This document shows positions 6,789-14,130 of a stretch of DNA of 22,505 bases, in pieces. Position 1 is the stretch's first letter. Each line of letters opens with the position of its first letter. The position numbers and the translations under genes were made by a program. Under the pieces are notes generated by a model. It was not told the origin of the DNA, ran no database searches, and worked only from the letters and a program-made list of their open reading frames with translations. Source of the stretch: JBIOHJ01 sp044448905 (GTDB taxonomy: Bacteria > Bacteroidota > Bacteroidia > AKYH767-A > OLB10); contig JBIOHJ010000045.1 in the NCBI GenBank assembly GCA_044448905.1, positions 1-22,505 of the forward strand. Direction: 5' to 3'.

Positions 6789-9461
6789 GTGCAAAGGACA
6801 TTACCTGTTTTAATTTTATGTTATGCAATTTGTGCTCTGAATTGTGTTGCGCAGGAAATTGAATGGCAGAAATGTTTTGGTGGAAGCTATTATGAATCAG
6901 CTTCAGAAATTGTTCAAACTTACGATGGTAATTTTGTTATCGCAGGGTCTACTGAGTCAAATGATGGTGATGTAAGCGGTCTTCACGGAATAGGAATGTG
7001 GGATTATTGGATAATTAAAGTATCAATTTCAGGTAATCTGCAATGGCAAAAATGTTTTGGGGGATCGCAAGATGACCTTGCTTATTCCATTATCCAAACT
7101 CATGATAATGGATTTGTAGTAATTGGTGGAACTGAATCTACTGACGGAGATGTAACCGGATATCATGGGGGCAACCCATATCGAGATGCATGGGTTGTAA
7201 AATTAGATTCAGTAGGAAATATCGAATGGCAAAAGTGTTTGGGCGGTACATATGATGATGTATTATCTTCTGTGATTGAAACTACGCAAAATGAATTAAT
7301 ATTAGCTGGATTTACTGAATCTAATGACGGAGACGTTGTCGGAAATCATGGAGGCAATGATGCATGGGTTGTAAAATTAGACAGCAACGGATACCTTATT
7401 TGGCAAAAATGTTTTGGAGGATCGAATCATGATCTTGGTATTTCAATGACCACAACAGGCAATGGCAATTATAAAATTATTGGTTGTACGCAGTCAAATG
7501 ATGGAGATGTTTCAGGAATGCATGGCGTAACTGATTATTGGTTATTGGAAATGGATAGCAGTGGAAATCTTTTGTGGCAGAAATGCTATGGAGGAACGTC
7601 ACCGGAGCAAGCATCTTCTATTATTCATACATCTGATAATGGGTATTTATTTGGCGGCTGGACTACATCAAATAATGGCGATGTAAGTGGATTTATTAAC
7701 GATCCTGACGTGTGGCTGGTAAAAGTTGATAGTATTGGCAATATTCAATGGGAGAAATGTTTAGGGGGGGATTCTTATATTAGTAAAATATCATTGATTC
7801 AAGATTCGACTAAAGGGTATTTAATTGCAACTTATTCTAGTCAGGATACAATTTTAAACAATTTTCATGGGGGCGCTGATGATTGGATGATTTATTTAGA
7901 TTCTCTTGGAAATATTCTAGGTCAAAAATGTTTTGGAGGAACTCATAATGATTTTCCGGGTTCTTTAATAAAAATAAATGAAAATAAGTTTATTCTTGTT
8001 TCCTCTTCTTCTTCCAACAATGGTGACGTTATAAATAATAATAACATTTATCCAAGCTCAAATATTTGGATGATGGGAATTACAACGGATTTCAATCAGA
8101 TAAGCGGAAAATTATTTATTGATGTCAACAATAACCTGCTGCAAGAGGCGGGTGAGCCTGCTATTAGCAATAATACTGTTACAGAAATAAACTCAAGTAG
8201 ATTTAATCTTTCAGGTCAAAACGGCAATTACAATGTTGCTGTATTAGATAGTGGCAATTTTACGGTTCACCCTGCACCGATAAACTATTATAATCCCGTA
8301 CCTTCAACACACACCGCTTATTTCTCAAGCATCAACCAAACCGATTCGCTAAACGACTTTGCATTTCAGCCAACAGGAGTGTTTAATGATTTATGTGTTA
8401 ACATAACACCAATGGGAAGATTTCGTGCAGGTTTCAATGCAAGCTACATGATAAATTATGAAAACTTAGGAACAACTACGCTAAGCCCTACCGTTATTTT
8501 CTTTCCTGATAATGATGTAACGTTTGTTTCGGCTAACCCGGTTGCAAATTCAGTAACGGTGGATTCGGTGGTTTGGAATTTTGGCCCGCTTGCCCCGTTT
8601 CAAACCGGAAGTATTTTGGTAACGGTAAATGTAAATGTTGGAACACCAATAGGAACTTTTATTAACTGTAACGTAAGAATCGAACCTATTGCGGGAGATG
8701 CAAATGCCGTATGCAATTATGCGGAATGGGGAGTTTATACTGTAGGTTCTATTGATCCCAATGCAATACTTGTTGATGAGGATACGGTTTTTACTATGCA
8801 GCTTTCCAATCCACCATATTTAGAGTACATTATTTATTTTCAAAATACGGGTAACGATACTGCATTTAATGCACGTGTGTTGAACAATCTTCCTCCTGAA
8901 TTGGATGTAGCATCATTTGAGTTTGTGGCTTCATCGCATCCAATGAATATCACCTACGGTGCATATGCACGGTTAATGACTTTTACTTTTGATAATATTC
9001 TTTTACCCGACAGCAATGTAAACGAACCGGAAAGCCATGGATTTGTACGTTACCGTATAAAACCAAACACAACGCTTGTTGCCGGAGACAGCATACGGAA
9101 CACAGCGTTTATTTATTTTGATTTTAATGCCCCGGTGCAAACGAATACAGCGGTGACGGAGATTGTCTCGCCCACCGGCATGAGTGAGCTTAATGTTCAA
9201 AGTTTAAAGTTTAAAGTTTACCCGAACCCGGCAAGGGACGCGGTTACAATAGAGACTTCGGGACTCGAATATGGTTTGTCCCGAGAATTCGGGATGAAGT
9301 TGTTTGATTTGTATGGTAGAGAAGTTTTTTTCAAACAGTATCAAACCATATCAAACCAACATCAAACCACAATTAATGTTTCAGGTTTTTCGAATGGAAT
9401 TTACTTTTTGGAAATTAATTCCGGAGAAAGAGCTTACAGGGCGAAGTTTGTGAAGCAGTAA
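6789..9461 (+). CDS. Large secreted protein with seven WQKC repeats and T9SS type A sorting domain
   Basis: This is an 890-aa predicted T9SS cargo. The start is GTG at 6789: an in-frame stop at 6756-6758 leaves no upstream ATG, and the GTG yields a good signal peptide (MQRTLPVLILCYAICALNCVAQ). About residues 24-440 hold seven repeats of 58-61 residues, each opening with WQKCFGG or a variant and most containing SNDGDVSGxHG and a DxW(V/L)VKLD strand. This fits a seven-bladed beta-propeller with one Cys per blade. A middle region resembles the DUF7619/DUF11-like domains of Bacteroidota surface proteins (YIIYFQNTGNDTAFN, IYFDFNAPVQTN). The end has VYPNPARDAV and ISNQHQTTINVSGFSNGIYF, typical of the type A sorting domain. 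That domain is interrupted by repeat-derived insertions (9257-9296, 9331-9371) and preceded by a heptamer repeat. The function is unknown. Confidence 0.9.
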   Translation: MQRTLPVLILCYAICALNCVAQEIEWQKCFGGSYYESASEIVQTYDGNFVIAGSTESNDGDVSGLHGIGMWDYWIIKVSISGNLQWQKCFGGSQDDLAYSIIQTHDNGFVVIGGTESTDGDVTGYHGGNPYRDAWVVKLDSVGNIEWQKCLGGTYDDVLSSVIETTQNELILAGFTESNDGDVVGNHGGNDAWVVKLDSNGYLIWQKCFGGSNHDLGISMTTTGNGNYKIIGCTQSNDGDVSGMHGVTDYWLLEMDSSGNLLWQKCYGGTSPEQASSIIHTSDNGYLFGGWTTSNNGDVSGFINDPDVWLVKVDSIGNIQWEKCLGGDSYISKISLIQDSTKGYLIATYSSQDTILNNFHGGADDWMIYLDSLGNILGQKCFGGTHNDFPGSLIKINENKFILVSSSSSNNGDVINNNNIYPSSNIWMMGITTDFNQISGKLFIDVNNNLLQEAGEPAISNNTVTEINSSRFNLSGQNGNYNVAVLDSGNFTVHPAPINYYNPVPSTHTAYFSSINQTDSLNDFAFQPTGVFNDLCVNITPMGRFRAGFNASYMINYENLGTTTLSPTVIFFPDNDVTFVSANPVANSVTVDSVVWNFGPLAPFQTGSILVTVNVNVGTPIGTFINCNVRIEPIAGDANAVCNYAEWGVYTVGSIDPNAILVDEDTVFTMQLSNPPYLEYIIYFQNTGNDTAFNARVLNNLPPELDVASFEFVASSHPMNITYGAYARLMTFTFDNILLPDSNVNEPESHGFVRYRIKPNTTLVAGDSIRNTAFIYFDFNAPVQTNTAVTEIVSPTGMSELNVQSLKFKVYPNPARDAVTIETSGLEYGLSREFGMKLFDLYGREVFFKQYQTISNQHQTTINVSGFSNGIYFLEINSGERAYRAKFVKQ
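9198..9218. repeat. Heptanucleotide repeat (CAAAGTT/TAAAGTT) before the sorting domain
   Basis: Three contiguous units read CAAAGTT, TAAAGTT, TAAAGTT. They encode the linker residues just before VYPNPA. The same first two units recur in order at 12575-12588, outside coding sequence. Confidence 0.85.
9257..9296. repeat. In-frame palindromic insert in the sorting domain
   Basis: CGGGAC (9259-9264), GTCCCG (9278-9283) and TCCCGA-GAAT-TCGGGA (9279-9294) give three arms that can pair alternately. The insert encodes about ten residues (LEYGLSREFG) between two standard sorting-domain blocks. The same arm, TCCCGA, recurs in the helicase palindrome at 11639-11655. Confidence 0.6.
9331..9371. repeat. 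Decanucleotide repeat (TCAAACCATA type), four copies
   Basis: TCAAACAGTA, TCAAACCATA and TCAAACCAAC are contiguous, and a fourth copy, TCAAACCACA, follows after one extra base. They encode the Gln/Thr/Asn-rich stretch KQYQTISNQHQTT within the type A sorting domain. Confidence 0.8.
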
Positions 9462-9512
9462 ATTTTTTAAAAACACTTTTCCAATTTCTCATACGGTTAA
9501 TACGTACAGTGC

Positions 9513-9520
9513 TATCTTTG
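9513..9520 (+). promoter_or_regulatory. Candidate -7 promoter element of the helicase gene
   Basis: TATCTTTG matches the Bacteroidota -7 consensus TAnnTTTG and lies 26 bp before the ATG at 9547. No good -33 TTTG is present at the expected distance. Confidence 0.4.
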
Positions 9521-9546
9521 GCAGGTTGGAACACCCAAAATTTTTA

Positions 9547-11916
9547 ATGGAGAATTATTTAGAACAGTTAAATGAGTCGCAGCGGCAGGCTGTGTTGTGT
9601 ACAGACGGGCCTGTAATGATTATTGCCGGAGCCGGTTCGGGTAAAACGCGCGTGCTCACATACCGTGTAGCTCACCTGATGAAGCAGGGAACGGATGCTT
9701 TTAATATTCTTGCCCTCACTTTTACTAACAAAGCAGCGCGCGAAATGAAGCAGCGCATCAGCACGCTGGCAGGCGATGACGCGCGGAATTTATGGATGGG
9801 AACTTTTCATTCGGTATTCGCGAAGATTCTTCGCTTTGAAGCGCAACGTTTGGGTTATCCGTCAAACTTTACGATTTACGATACCGATGATTCGAAAAGC
9901 CTCATCAAAACAATTGTAAAAGAAAATAATCTTGACGATAAAACGTACAAGCCATCGCTGGTGCTGTCGCGCATTTCATCGGCAAAAAACAGCCTGATGA
10001 ATTATAAAGATTATGCCGAAAATACCGAGCTGGTAAATGACGACCGACTTTCAGGTAAGCCATTGCTCGGAAAAATTTTTGAGCTGTATTCGAAACGTTG
10101 CTTTAAATCGGGTGCAATGGACTTTGACGATTTGCTGTACAATACGTACATGCTGCTCAAAAATTTTCCCGATGCACTGAATAAATACCAGCATAAATTC
10201 AAATACATTTTGGTTGATGAATTCCAGGACACCAATCACCTTCAATATGTAATTGTGCGGAAAATTGCAGCGCTCAACGAAAACATTTGCGTGGTTGGCG
10301 ATGACGCGCAAAGCATTTATGCTTTCCGTGGTGCCAATATTCAAAACATACTGAGCTTCGAAAAAGATTATCCCGACCTGAATATTTTCAAGCTGGAGCA
10401 AAACTACCGTTCCACAAAAAATATTGTAAACGCTGCCAACAGTGTTATCCTCAATAACCGTAACCAGTTGAGAAAAGAAGTGTGGACGGATAATGACCAT
10501 GGCGATAAAATAAGAGTGCTGCGGGCTTTAAGCGATAATGAGGAAGGCAATATTGTAGCCAACTGCATTTTCGAGGATAAAATGAACAACCAGCTGCTGA
10601 ATAAAGAATTTGCAATCCTGTACCGCACCAATGCGCAATCGCGTTCGTTTGAAGAAGCGCTGCGGAGATTGAATATTCCTTACCGCATTTATGGAGGACT
10701 ATCGTTTTATGCACGCAAGGAAATTAAGGATATGCTCGCGTATTTTCGTTTGACTATAAATCCGAAAGACGAAGAAGCCTTGAAGCGTGTGATTAACTAT
10801 CCTACTCGTGGCATCGGGCAAACCAGCATTGACAAATTAATTGTTGCGGCTGATGTGGCCGAAAAAAGCATTTGGGAAGTGATGGAAAATATTCATAACG
10901 AAAATACGGGCATTGCAACAAACACCAGCGAAAAAATTGCCGACTTTGTTTCGAAAATAAAAAGCTTTCATGTTCTGCTGAAAACGCACAATGCGTACGA
11001 GCTTGCCAGCCACATTGCCCATGCAACTGAAATTTTACGTGAACTGTATAACGATAAAACACCCGAAGGACTGAGCCACTATGAAAATATCCAGGAATTG
11101 CTCAACGGTATTAAAGAGTTTACAGAAACCGGAAATAGCCCGTTGTCAGAAGTCAGTAGCCAGTGGGAAGGAACCTCTCCCCCTTCGGGGGAGTCGGAGG
11201 GGGCCTCTCTGGACAAATTCATGCAGGATATTGCTCTGCTCACGGATGCGGAAAATAAAGAAGACGGAAGCGATGATAAAGTTTCGCTCATGACAGTTCA
11301 TTCAGCAAAAGGACTCGAGTTTAAACATGTGTTTGCTGTGGGGCTTGAAGAAAATCTTTTTCCTTCGCAAATGTCAATGCTTTCACGCGCTGACCTCGAA
11401 GAGGAGCGAAGGTTATTTTATGTGGCAATGACAAGGGCCGAAAAAAAATTAACAGTTACCTATGCTGTGAGCCGCTACCGTTGGGGAACGCTTACTGGTT
11501 GCGAACCCAGCCGGTTTATTGACGAAATAAATCCTGATTTTATTGAGTTCAGCAATATTTCAAAAACAAAAGAAACCGAAACCACCTGGGGAACATTTGA
11601 TGATGACTTTTCACAAAGCAGGTTGAATACAAAACGAATCCCGATCAAATCGGGACAAAAACCAAAAGGGCGCGAGAATTTTGTACCGCTTCGCAAAATT
11701 CAAAAAACATCAGTGCCGCAACAGGATAATGGTTTTGTTGCTGACGATCCGTCACGAATTGTGGTGGGTATGGAAGTGCAGCACCAGAAATTCGGCACTG
11801 GAAAAGTTATTAATCTCGAAGGAAATTTTCCCGACAATAAAGCAACTGTTTTTTTCCAGGGACACGGCAATAAGCAATTGCTGCTCAAATATGCGAAGCT
11901 GAAGATTGTGGGGTGA
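9547..11916 (+). CDS. UvrD/PcrA/Rep-type superfamily 1 DNA helicase
   Basis: This 789-aa ATP-dependent 3'-5' DNA helicase is expected to act in repair and replication restart. The ATG at 9547 (MENYLEQLNESQRQAV) is preferred over an in-frame TTG at 9526. Motifs in order are the Q-motif region LNESQRQAV, Walker A GAGSGKT with Lys33, motif Ia TFTNKAAREMK, motif II DEFQDTN, motif III GDDAQSIYAFRGA, motif IV QNYRST, motif V VHSAKGLEF and motif VI VAMTRAEKKL. A C-terminal Tudor-like segment (VVGMEVQHQKFGTGKV) is typical of the PcrA/UvrD branch. Residues about 534-555 are a low-complexity insert encoded by a repeat plus GC-rich palindrome, just before motif V. A second palindrome sits in the linker at residues about 698-703. 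Both keep the frame. The gene may be annotated uvrD or pcrA; sequence alone does not decide. Confidence 0.95.
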   Translation: MENYLEQLNESQRQAVLCTDGPVMIIAGAGSGKTRVLTYRVAHLMKQGTDAFNILALTFTNKAAREMKQRISTLAGDDARNLWMGTFHSVFAKILRFEAQRLGYPSNFTIYDTDDSKSLIKTIVKENNLDDKTYKPSLVLSRISSAKNSLMNYKDYAENTELVNDDRLSGKPLLGKIFELYSKRCFKSGAMDFDDLLYNTYMLLKNFPDALNKYQHKFKYILVDEFQDTNHLQYVIVRKIAALNENICVVGDDAQSIYAFRGANIQNILSFEKDYPDLNIFKLEQNYRSTKNIVNAANSVILNNRNQLRKEVWTDNDHGDKIRVLRALSDNEEGNIVANCIFEDKMNNQLLNKEFAILYRTNAQSRSFEEALRRLNIPYRIYGGLSFYARKEIKDMLAYFRLTINPKDEEALKRVINYPTRGIGQTSIDKLIVAADVAEKSIWEVMENIHNENTGIATNTSEKIADFVSKIKSFHVLLKTHNAYELASHIAHATEILRELYNDKTPEGLSHYENIQELLNGIKEFTETGNSPLSEVSSQWEGTSPPSGESEGASLDKFMQDIALLTDAENKEDGSDDKVSLMTVHSAKGLEFKHVFAVGLEENLFPSQMSMLSRADLEEERRLFYVAMTRAEKKLTVTYAVSRYRWGTLTGCEPSRFIDEINPDFIEFSNISKTKETETTWGTFDDDFSQSRLNTKRIPIKSGQKPKGRENFVPLRKIQKTSVPQQDNGFVADDPSRIVVGMEVQHQKFGTGKVINLEGNFPDNKATVFFQGHGNKQLLLKYAKLKIVG
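11146..11210. repeat. In-frame heptamer-plus-palindrome insert in the helicase gene
   Basis: Three degenerate heptamers, TCAGAAG, TCAGTAG and CCAGTGG (11146-11166), are followed by CTCCCCC-TTC-GGGGGAG (11176-11192) and then GGAGGGGGCC. The segment encodes SSQWEGTSPPSGESEGASL, which is low complexity and unlike the flanking helicase sequence. The G/C homopolymer runs stand out against the moderate GC of the gene. Confidence 0.7.
11639..11655. repeat. Perfect palindrome in the helicase linker
   Basis: TCCCGAT-CAA-ATCGGGA is a perfect 7-bp inverted repeat with a 3-nt centre. It is in frame and encodes part of the linker RIPIKSGQKPKG between motif VI and the Tudor-like end. It shares the TCCCGA arm with the element at 9279-9294. 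Confidence 0.65.
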
Positions 11917-11937
11917 TGAAAATTCTACCTACCTTTG
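11905..11937 (+). promoter_or_regulatory. Candidate promoter of the DUF4290-murA pair
   Basis: TACCTTTG at 11930-11937 is a perfect TAnnTTTG -7 element. ATTG at 11905-11908 lies 21 bp upstream as a partial -33 box, overlapping the helicase 3' end. The start codon at 11956 is 18 bp beyond. Confidence 0.5.
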
Positions 11938-11955
11938 AATCATTAACAAAACTAC

Positions 11956-12573
11956 ATGGAATACAACACTGAACGCAACCATCTTACTATTCCCGAATAC
12001 GGAAGGAATATTCAGAAGATGATTGAGCATACCTGCAAGATTACGGATAGGGAAGAACGCAACAAAGCCGCACAAACAATTGTGGCGGTAATGGGAACTT
12101 TAAATCCTCACTTGCGTGACATTACCGATTTTAAACATAAGCTCTGGGACCATTTATTTATCATTTCCGATTTTAAACTTGATGTGGATTCGCCATACCC
12201 GATGCCATCGGCACAGACATTTAAAGTAAAGCCTAAAAAAGTTCCGTACCCGAAGACTGACATAAAGTATAAGTATTACGGAAAAACTATGGAACTAATG
12301 GTACACCAGATTGGCAAAATGGAAGAAGGACCGGGAAAAGAACAGTTGATTCAAACTATTGCCAATTTTATGAAGCTTCAATACCTGAGCTGGAACAGGG
12401 ATACGGTTGATGATACTGTGATTTTTGAACACCTTAAGGAACTTTCCAAAAACGGAATTGAAGTTAAAGATTCGCTTAAGCTCCAGGAGACTTTTGCCTT
12501 CACAACAAAAAATGCCGGCTTATCACGTTCGCAGAAAAAAACGCAGAAGAAAAGAAAAGGCGGGAGGAGATAA
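11956..12573 (+). CDS. DUF4290 domain protein
   Basis: This is a 205-aa soluble protein matching the Bacteroidota-specific DUF4290 family. Recognisable features are the opening MEYNTERNHLTIPEYGRNIQ, the segment TLNPHLRDITDFKHKLWDHL at about residues 49-68, the Pro-rich PYPMPSAQTF near 80 and the conserved HQIGKMEEGPGKEQLIQTIAN at about 116-136. The tail is strongly basic (SQKKTQKKRKGGRR), suggesting contact with nucleic acid or an acidic partner. No signal peptide or membrane segment is present. The gene typically lies directly upstream of murA in Bacteroidota, as it does here (139 bp away). A role connected with cell-wall synthesis is therefore plausible but unproven. The family call is confident; the function is unknown. 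Confidence 0.88.
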   Translation: MEYNTERNHLTIPEYGRNIQKMIEHTCKITDREERNKAAQTIVAVMGTLNPHLRDITDFKHKLWDHLFIISDFKLDVDSPYPMPSAQTFKVKPKKVPYPKTDIKYKYYGKTMELMVHQIGKMEEGPGKEQLIQTIANFMKLQYLSWNRDTVDDTVIFEHLKELSKNGIEVKDSLKLQETFAFTTKNAGLSRSQKKTQKKRKGGRR

Positions 12574-12574
12574 G

Positions 12575-12616
12575 CAAAGTTTAAAGTTTGCAGTTATTAG
12601 TTAATTTTTGTTAGTT
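12575..12616. repeat. Imperfect heptamer array between DUF4290 and murA
   Basis: Seven-base units read CAAAGTT, TAAAGTT, TGCAGTT, ATTAGTT, AATTTTT, GTTAGTT. Five of the six end in GTT at 7-bp spacing, starting 2 bp after the stop codon. The first two units are identical to those at 9198-9211. Confidence 0.6.
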
Positions 12617-12712
12617 ATTTTTTCATCCGATTTATTTTTCATACCCACTCTTAATTTAGCTTCGCAATAATTTCTTTCCTTTTTCAATCATTCGTCAGAT
12701 TCGTATTCGTTG

Positions 12713-14020
12713 ATGTCAAACAGTTTTGAAATAAGAGGTCCCGTTAAGCTCAAAGGTGAAATTATTCCGCAGGGAGCAAAAAATGAAGCACTGCAGATAA
12801 TCAGCGCTGTTCTGCTTACTGCAGATAAAATTACCATCAGCAACATTCCAGATATACGCGATGTAAATAAGCTGATTGAACTTTTGCAGAACATGGGAGT
12901 AAAAGTCGCAAAAGTTTCGGATGATACCTACGAATTTCAGTCTGACAATGTCAACCTCGATTATCTCGAAACTCCCGAATTTGCAAAACAGGCCGCTGCT
13001 TTACGCGGTTCTATTATGATTGTGGGCCCGATGCTTTCACGATTTGGCAAAGCATGCATTCCGCGCCCAGGCGGTGATAAAATTGGCAGAAGAAGATTAG
13101 ATACGCACTTCATCGGGTTTCAGAATCTCGGTGCGAAATTCGATTTCGATTCGCAGGATAATTTTTATAAAGTAGAAGCAAAAAACCTGAAGGGCGCATT
13201 CATGTTGCTGGATGAAGCTTCTGTTACCGGAACTGCAAACATTATTATGGCAGCAGTTCTTGCTTCGGGAACTACACATATTTACAATGCAGCATGTGAA
13301 CCTTACATTCAGCAGTTGTGCAAAATGCTCAATAGCATGGGAGCAAAAATTTCGGGCATCAGTTCTAACCTGCTTACCATTGAAGGCGTTTCGAAGCTGA
13401 AAGGATGTACGCACCGTTTGCTTCCCGATATGATTGAGATTGGCAGTTTCATCGGACTGGCTGCAATGACGCAATCTGAAATCACAATTAAAGATACCGG
13501 GTATGAACATTTGGGAGTTATTCCCGATGTATTTCACCGGCTCGGAATAAAATTTGAAAAACGCGGTGATGATATTTTTATTCCCGAACAGGAGCATTAC
13601 GAGATTGACACTTTTATTGACGGCTCTATACTTACCATTGCCGATGCCATCTGGCCCGGCTTCACTCCCGATTTATTAAGTGTTGCTCTTGTTACAGCAA
13701 CACAAGCTAACGGCACCGTGCTTATCCATCAGAAAATGTTCGAGAGCCGTTTGTTTTTCGTTGATAAATTAATTGACATGGGGGCGCAAATTATTTTATG
13801 CGATCCGCATCGTGCCACTGTTATCGGGTTAAATCGCAAAAATTTTTTGAAAGGAATTCAAATGACTTCGCCTGACATCCGGGCAGGTGTCGCGCTTTTA
13901 ATTGCCGCTCTTTCCGCAAAAGGAAAAAGCACCATCCACAACATTGAGCAGATTGATCGCGGTTACCAGCGTATTGACCAACGCCTGAATGCGCTCGGAG
14001 CGAATATTAAGAGGGTCTGA
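12713..14020 (+). CDS. murA: UDP-N-acetylglucosamine 1-carboxyvinyltransferase (MurA), Asp-type active site
   Basis: This 435-aa cytoplasmic enzyme adds enolpyruvate from PEP to UDP-GlcNAc, the first committed step of peptidoglycan synthesis. The ATG at 12713 is chosen over an adjacent in-frame TTG. The fold is recognisable from GAKNEALQ near the start (the conserved Lys-Asn that contacts substrate), PRPGGDKIGRRRLDTH at about 117-132, LLPDMIEIGSFIGLAA at about 240 and SPDIRAGVALLIAALSAKGKSTI near the end. The active-site loop normally reads PGGCxIG. Here Asp122 (codon 13076-13078) replaces the Cys that fosfomycin alkylates. Asp-type MurA enzymes in mycobacteria and chlamydiae are active and fosfomycin-insensitive, so the same is expected here. 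The gene follows DUF4290 and precedes the hairpin array. Confidence 0.95.
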   Translation: MSNSFEIRGPVKLKGEIIPQGAKNEALQIISAVLLTADKITISNIPDIRDVNKLIELLQNMGVKVAKVSDDTYEFQSDNVNLDYLETPEFAKQAAALRGSIMIVGPMLSRFGKACIPRPGGDKIGRRRLDTHFIGFQNLGAKFDFDSQDNFYKVEAKNLKGAFMLLDEASVTGTANIIMAAVLASGTTHIYNAACEPYIQQLCKMLNSMGAKISGISSNLLTIEGVSKLKGCTHRLLPDMIEIGSFIGLAAMTQSEITIKDTGYEHLGVIPDVFHRLGIKFEKRGDDIFIPEQEHYEIDTFIDGSILTIADAIWPGFTPDLLSVALVTATQANGTVLIHQKMFESRLFFVDKLIDMGAQIILCDPHRATVIGLNRKNFLKGIQMTSPDIRAGVALLIAALSAKGKSTIHNIEQIDRGYQRIDQRLNALGANIKRV

Positions 14021-14130
14021 AGCTCTCTGTCCGCTCACTCATTTTACCAACCGCTAAGTAATTACTACTAACCGCTCATTTCCATATAAACTCACATTAA
14101 TGCTGATATATATTTACATCATCAAATTAA

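Noticed and set aside
6789..6853. Possible lipoprotein signal (ALNC) in the WQKC-repeat protein
   Set aside because: Asn precedes the Cys, where Gly, Ala or Ser is expected, and a standard signal peptidase I site (CVAQ) follows; the protein also has a T9SS sorting domain.
10051..10500. 149-codon minus-strand frame inside the helicase
   Set aside because: It is antisense to helicase motifs II to IV, with no independent support.
13097..13597. 166-codon minus-strand frame inside murA
   Set aside because: It is antisense to conserved MurA sequence and the translation lacks any family signature.
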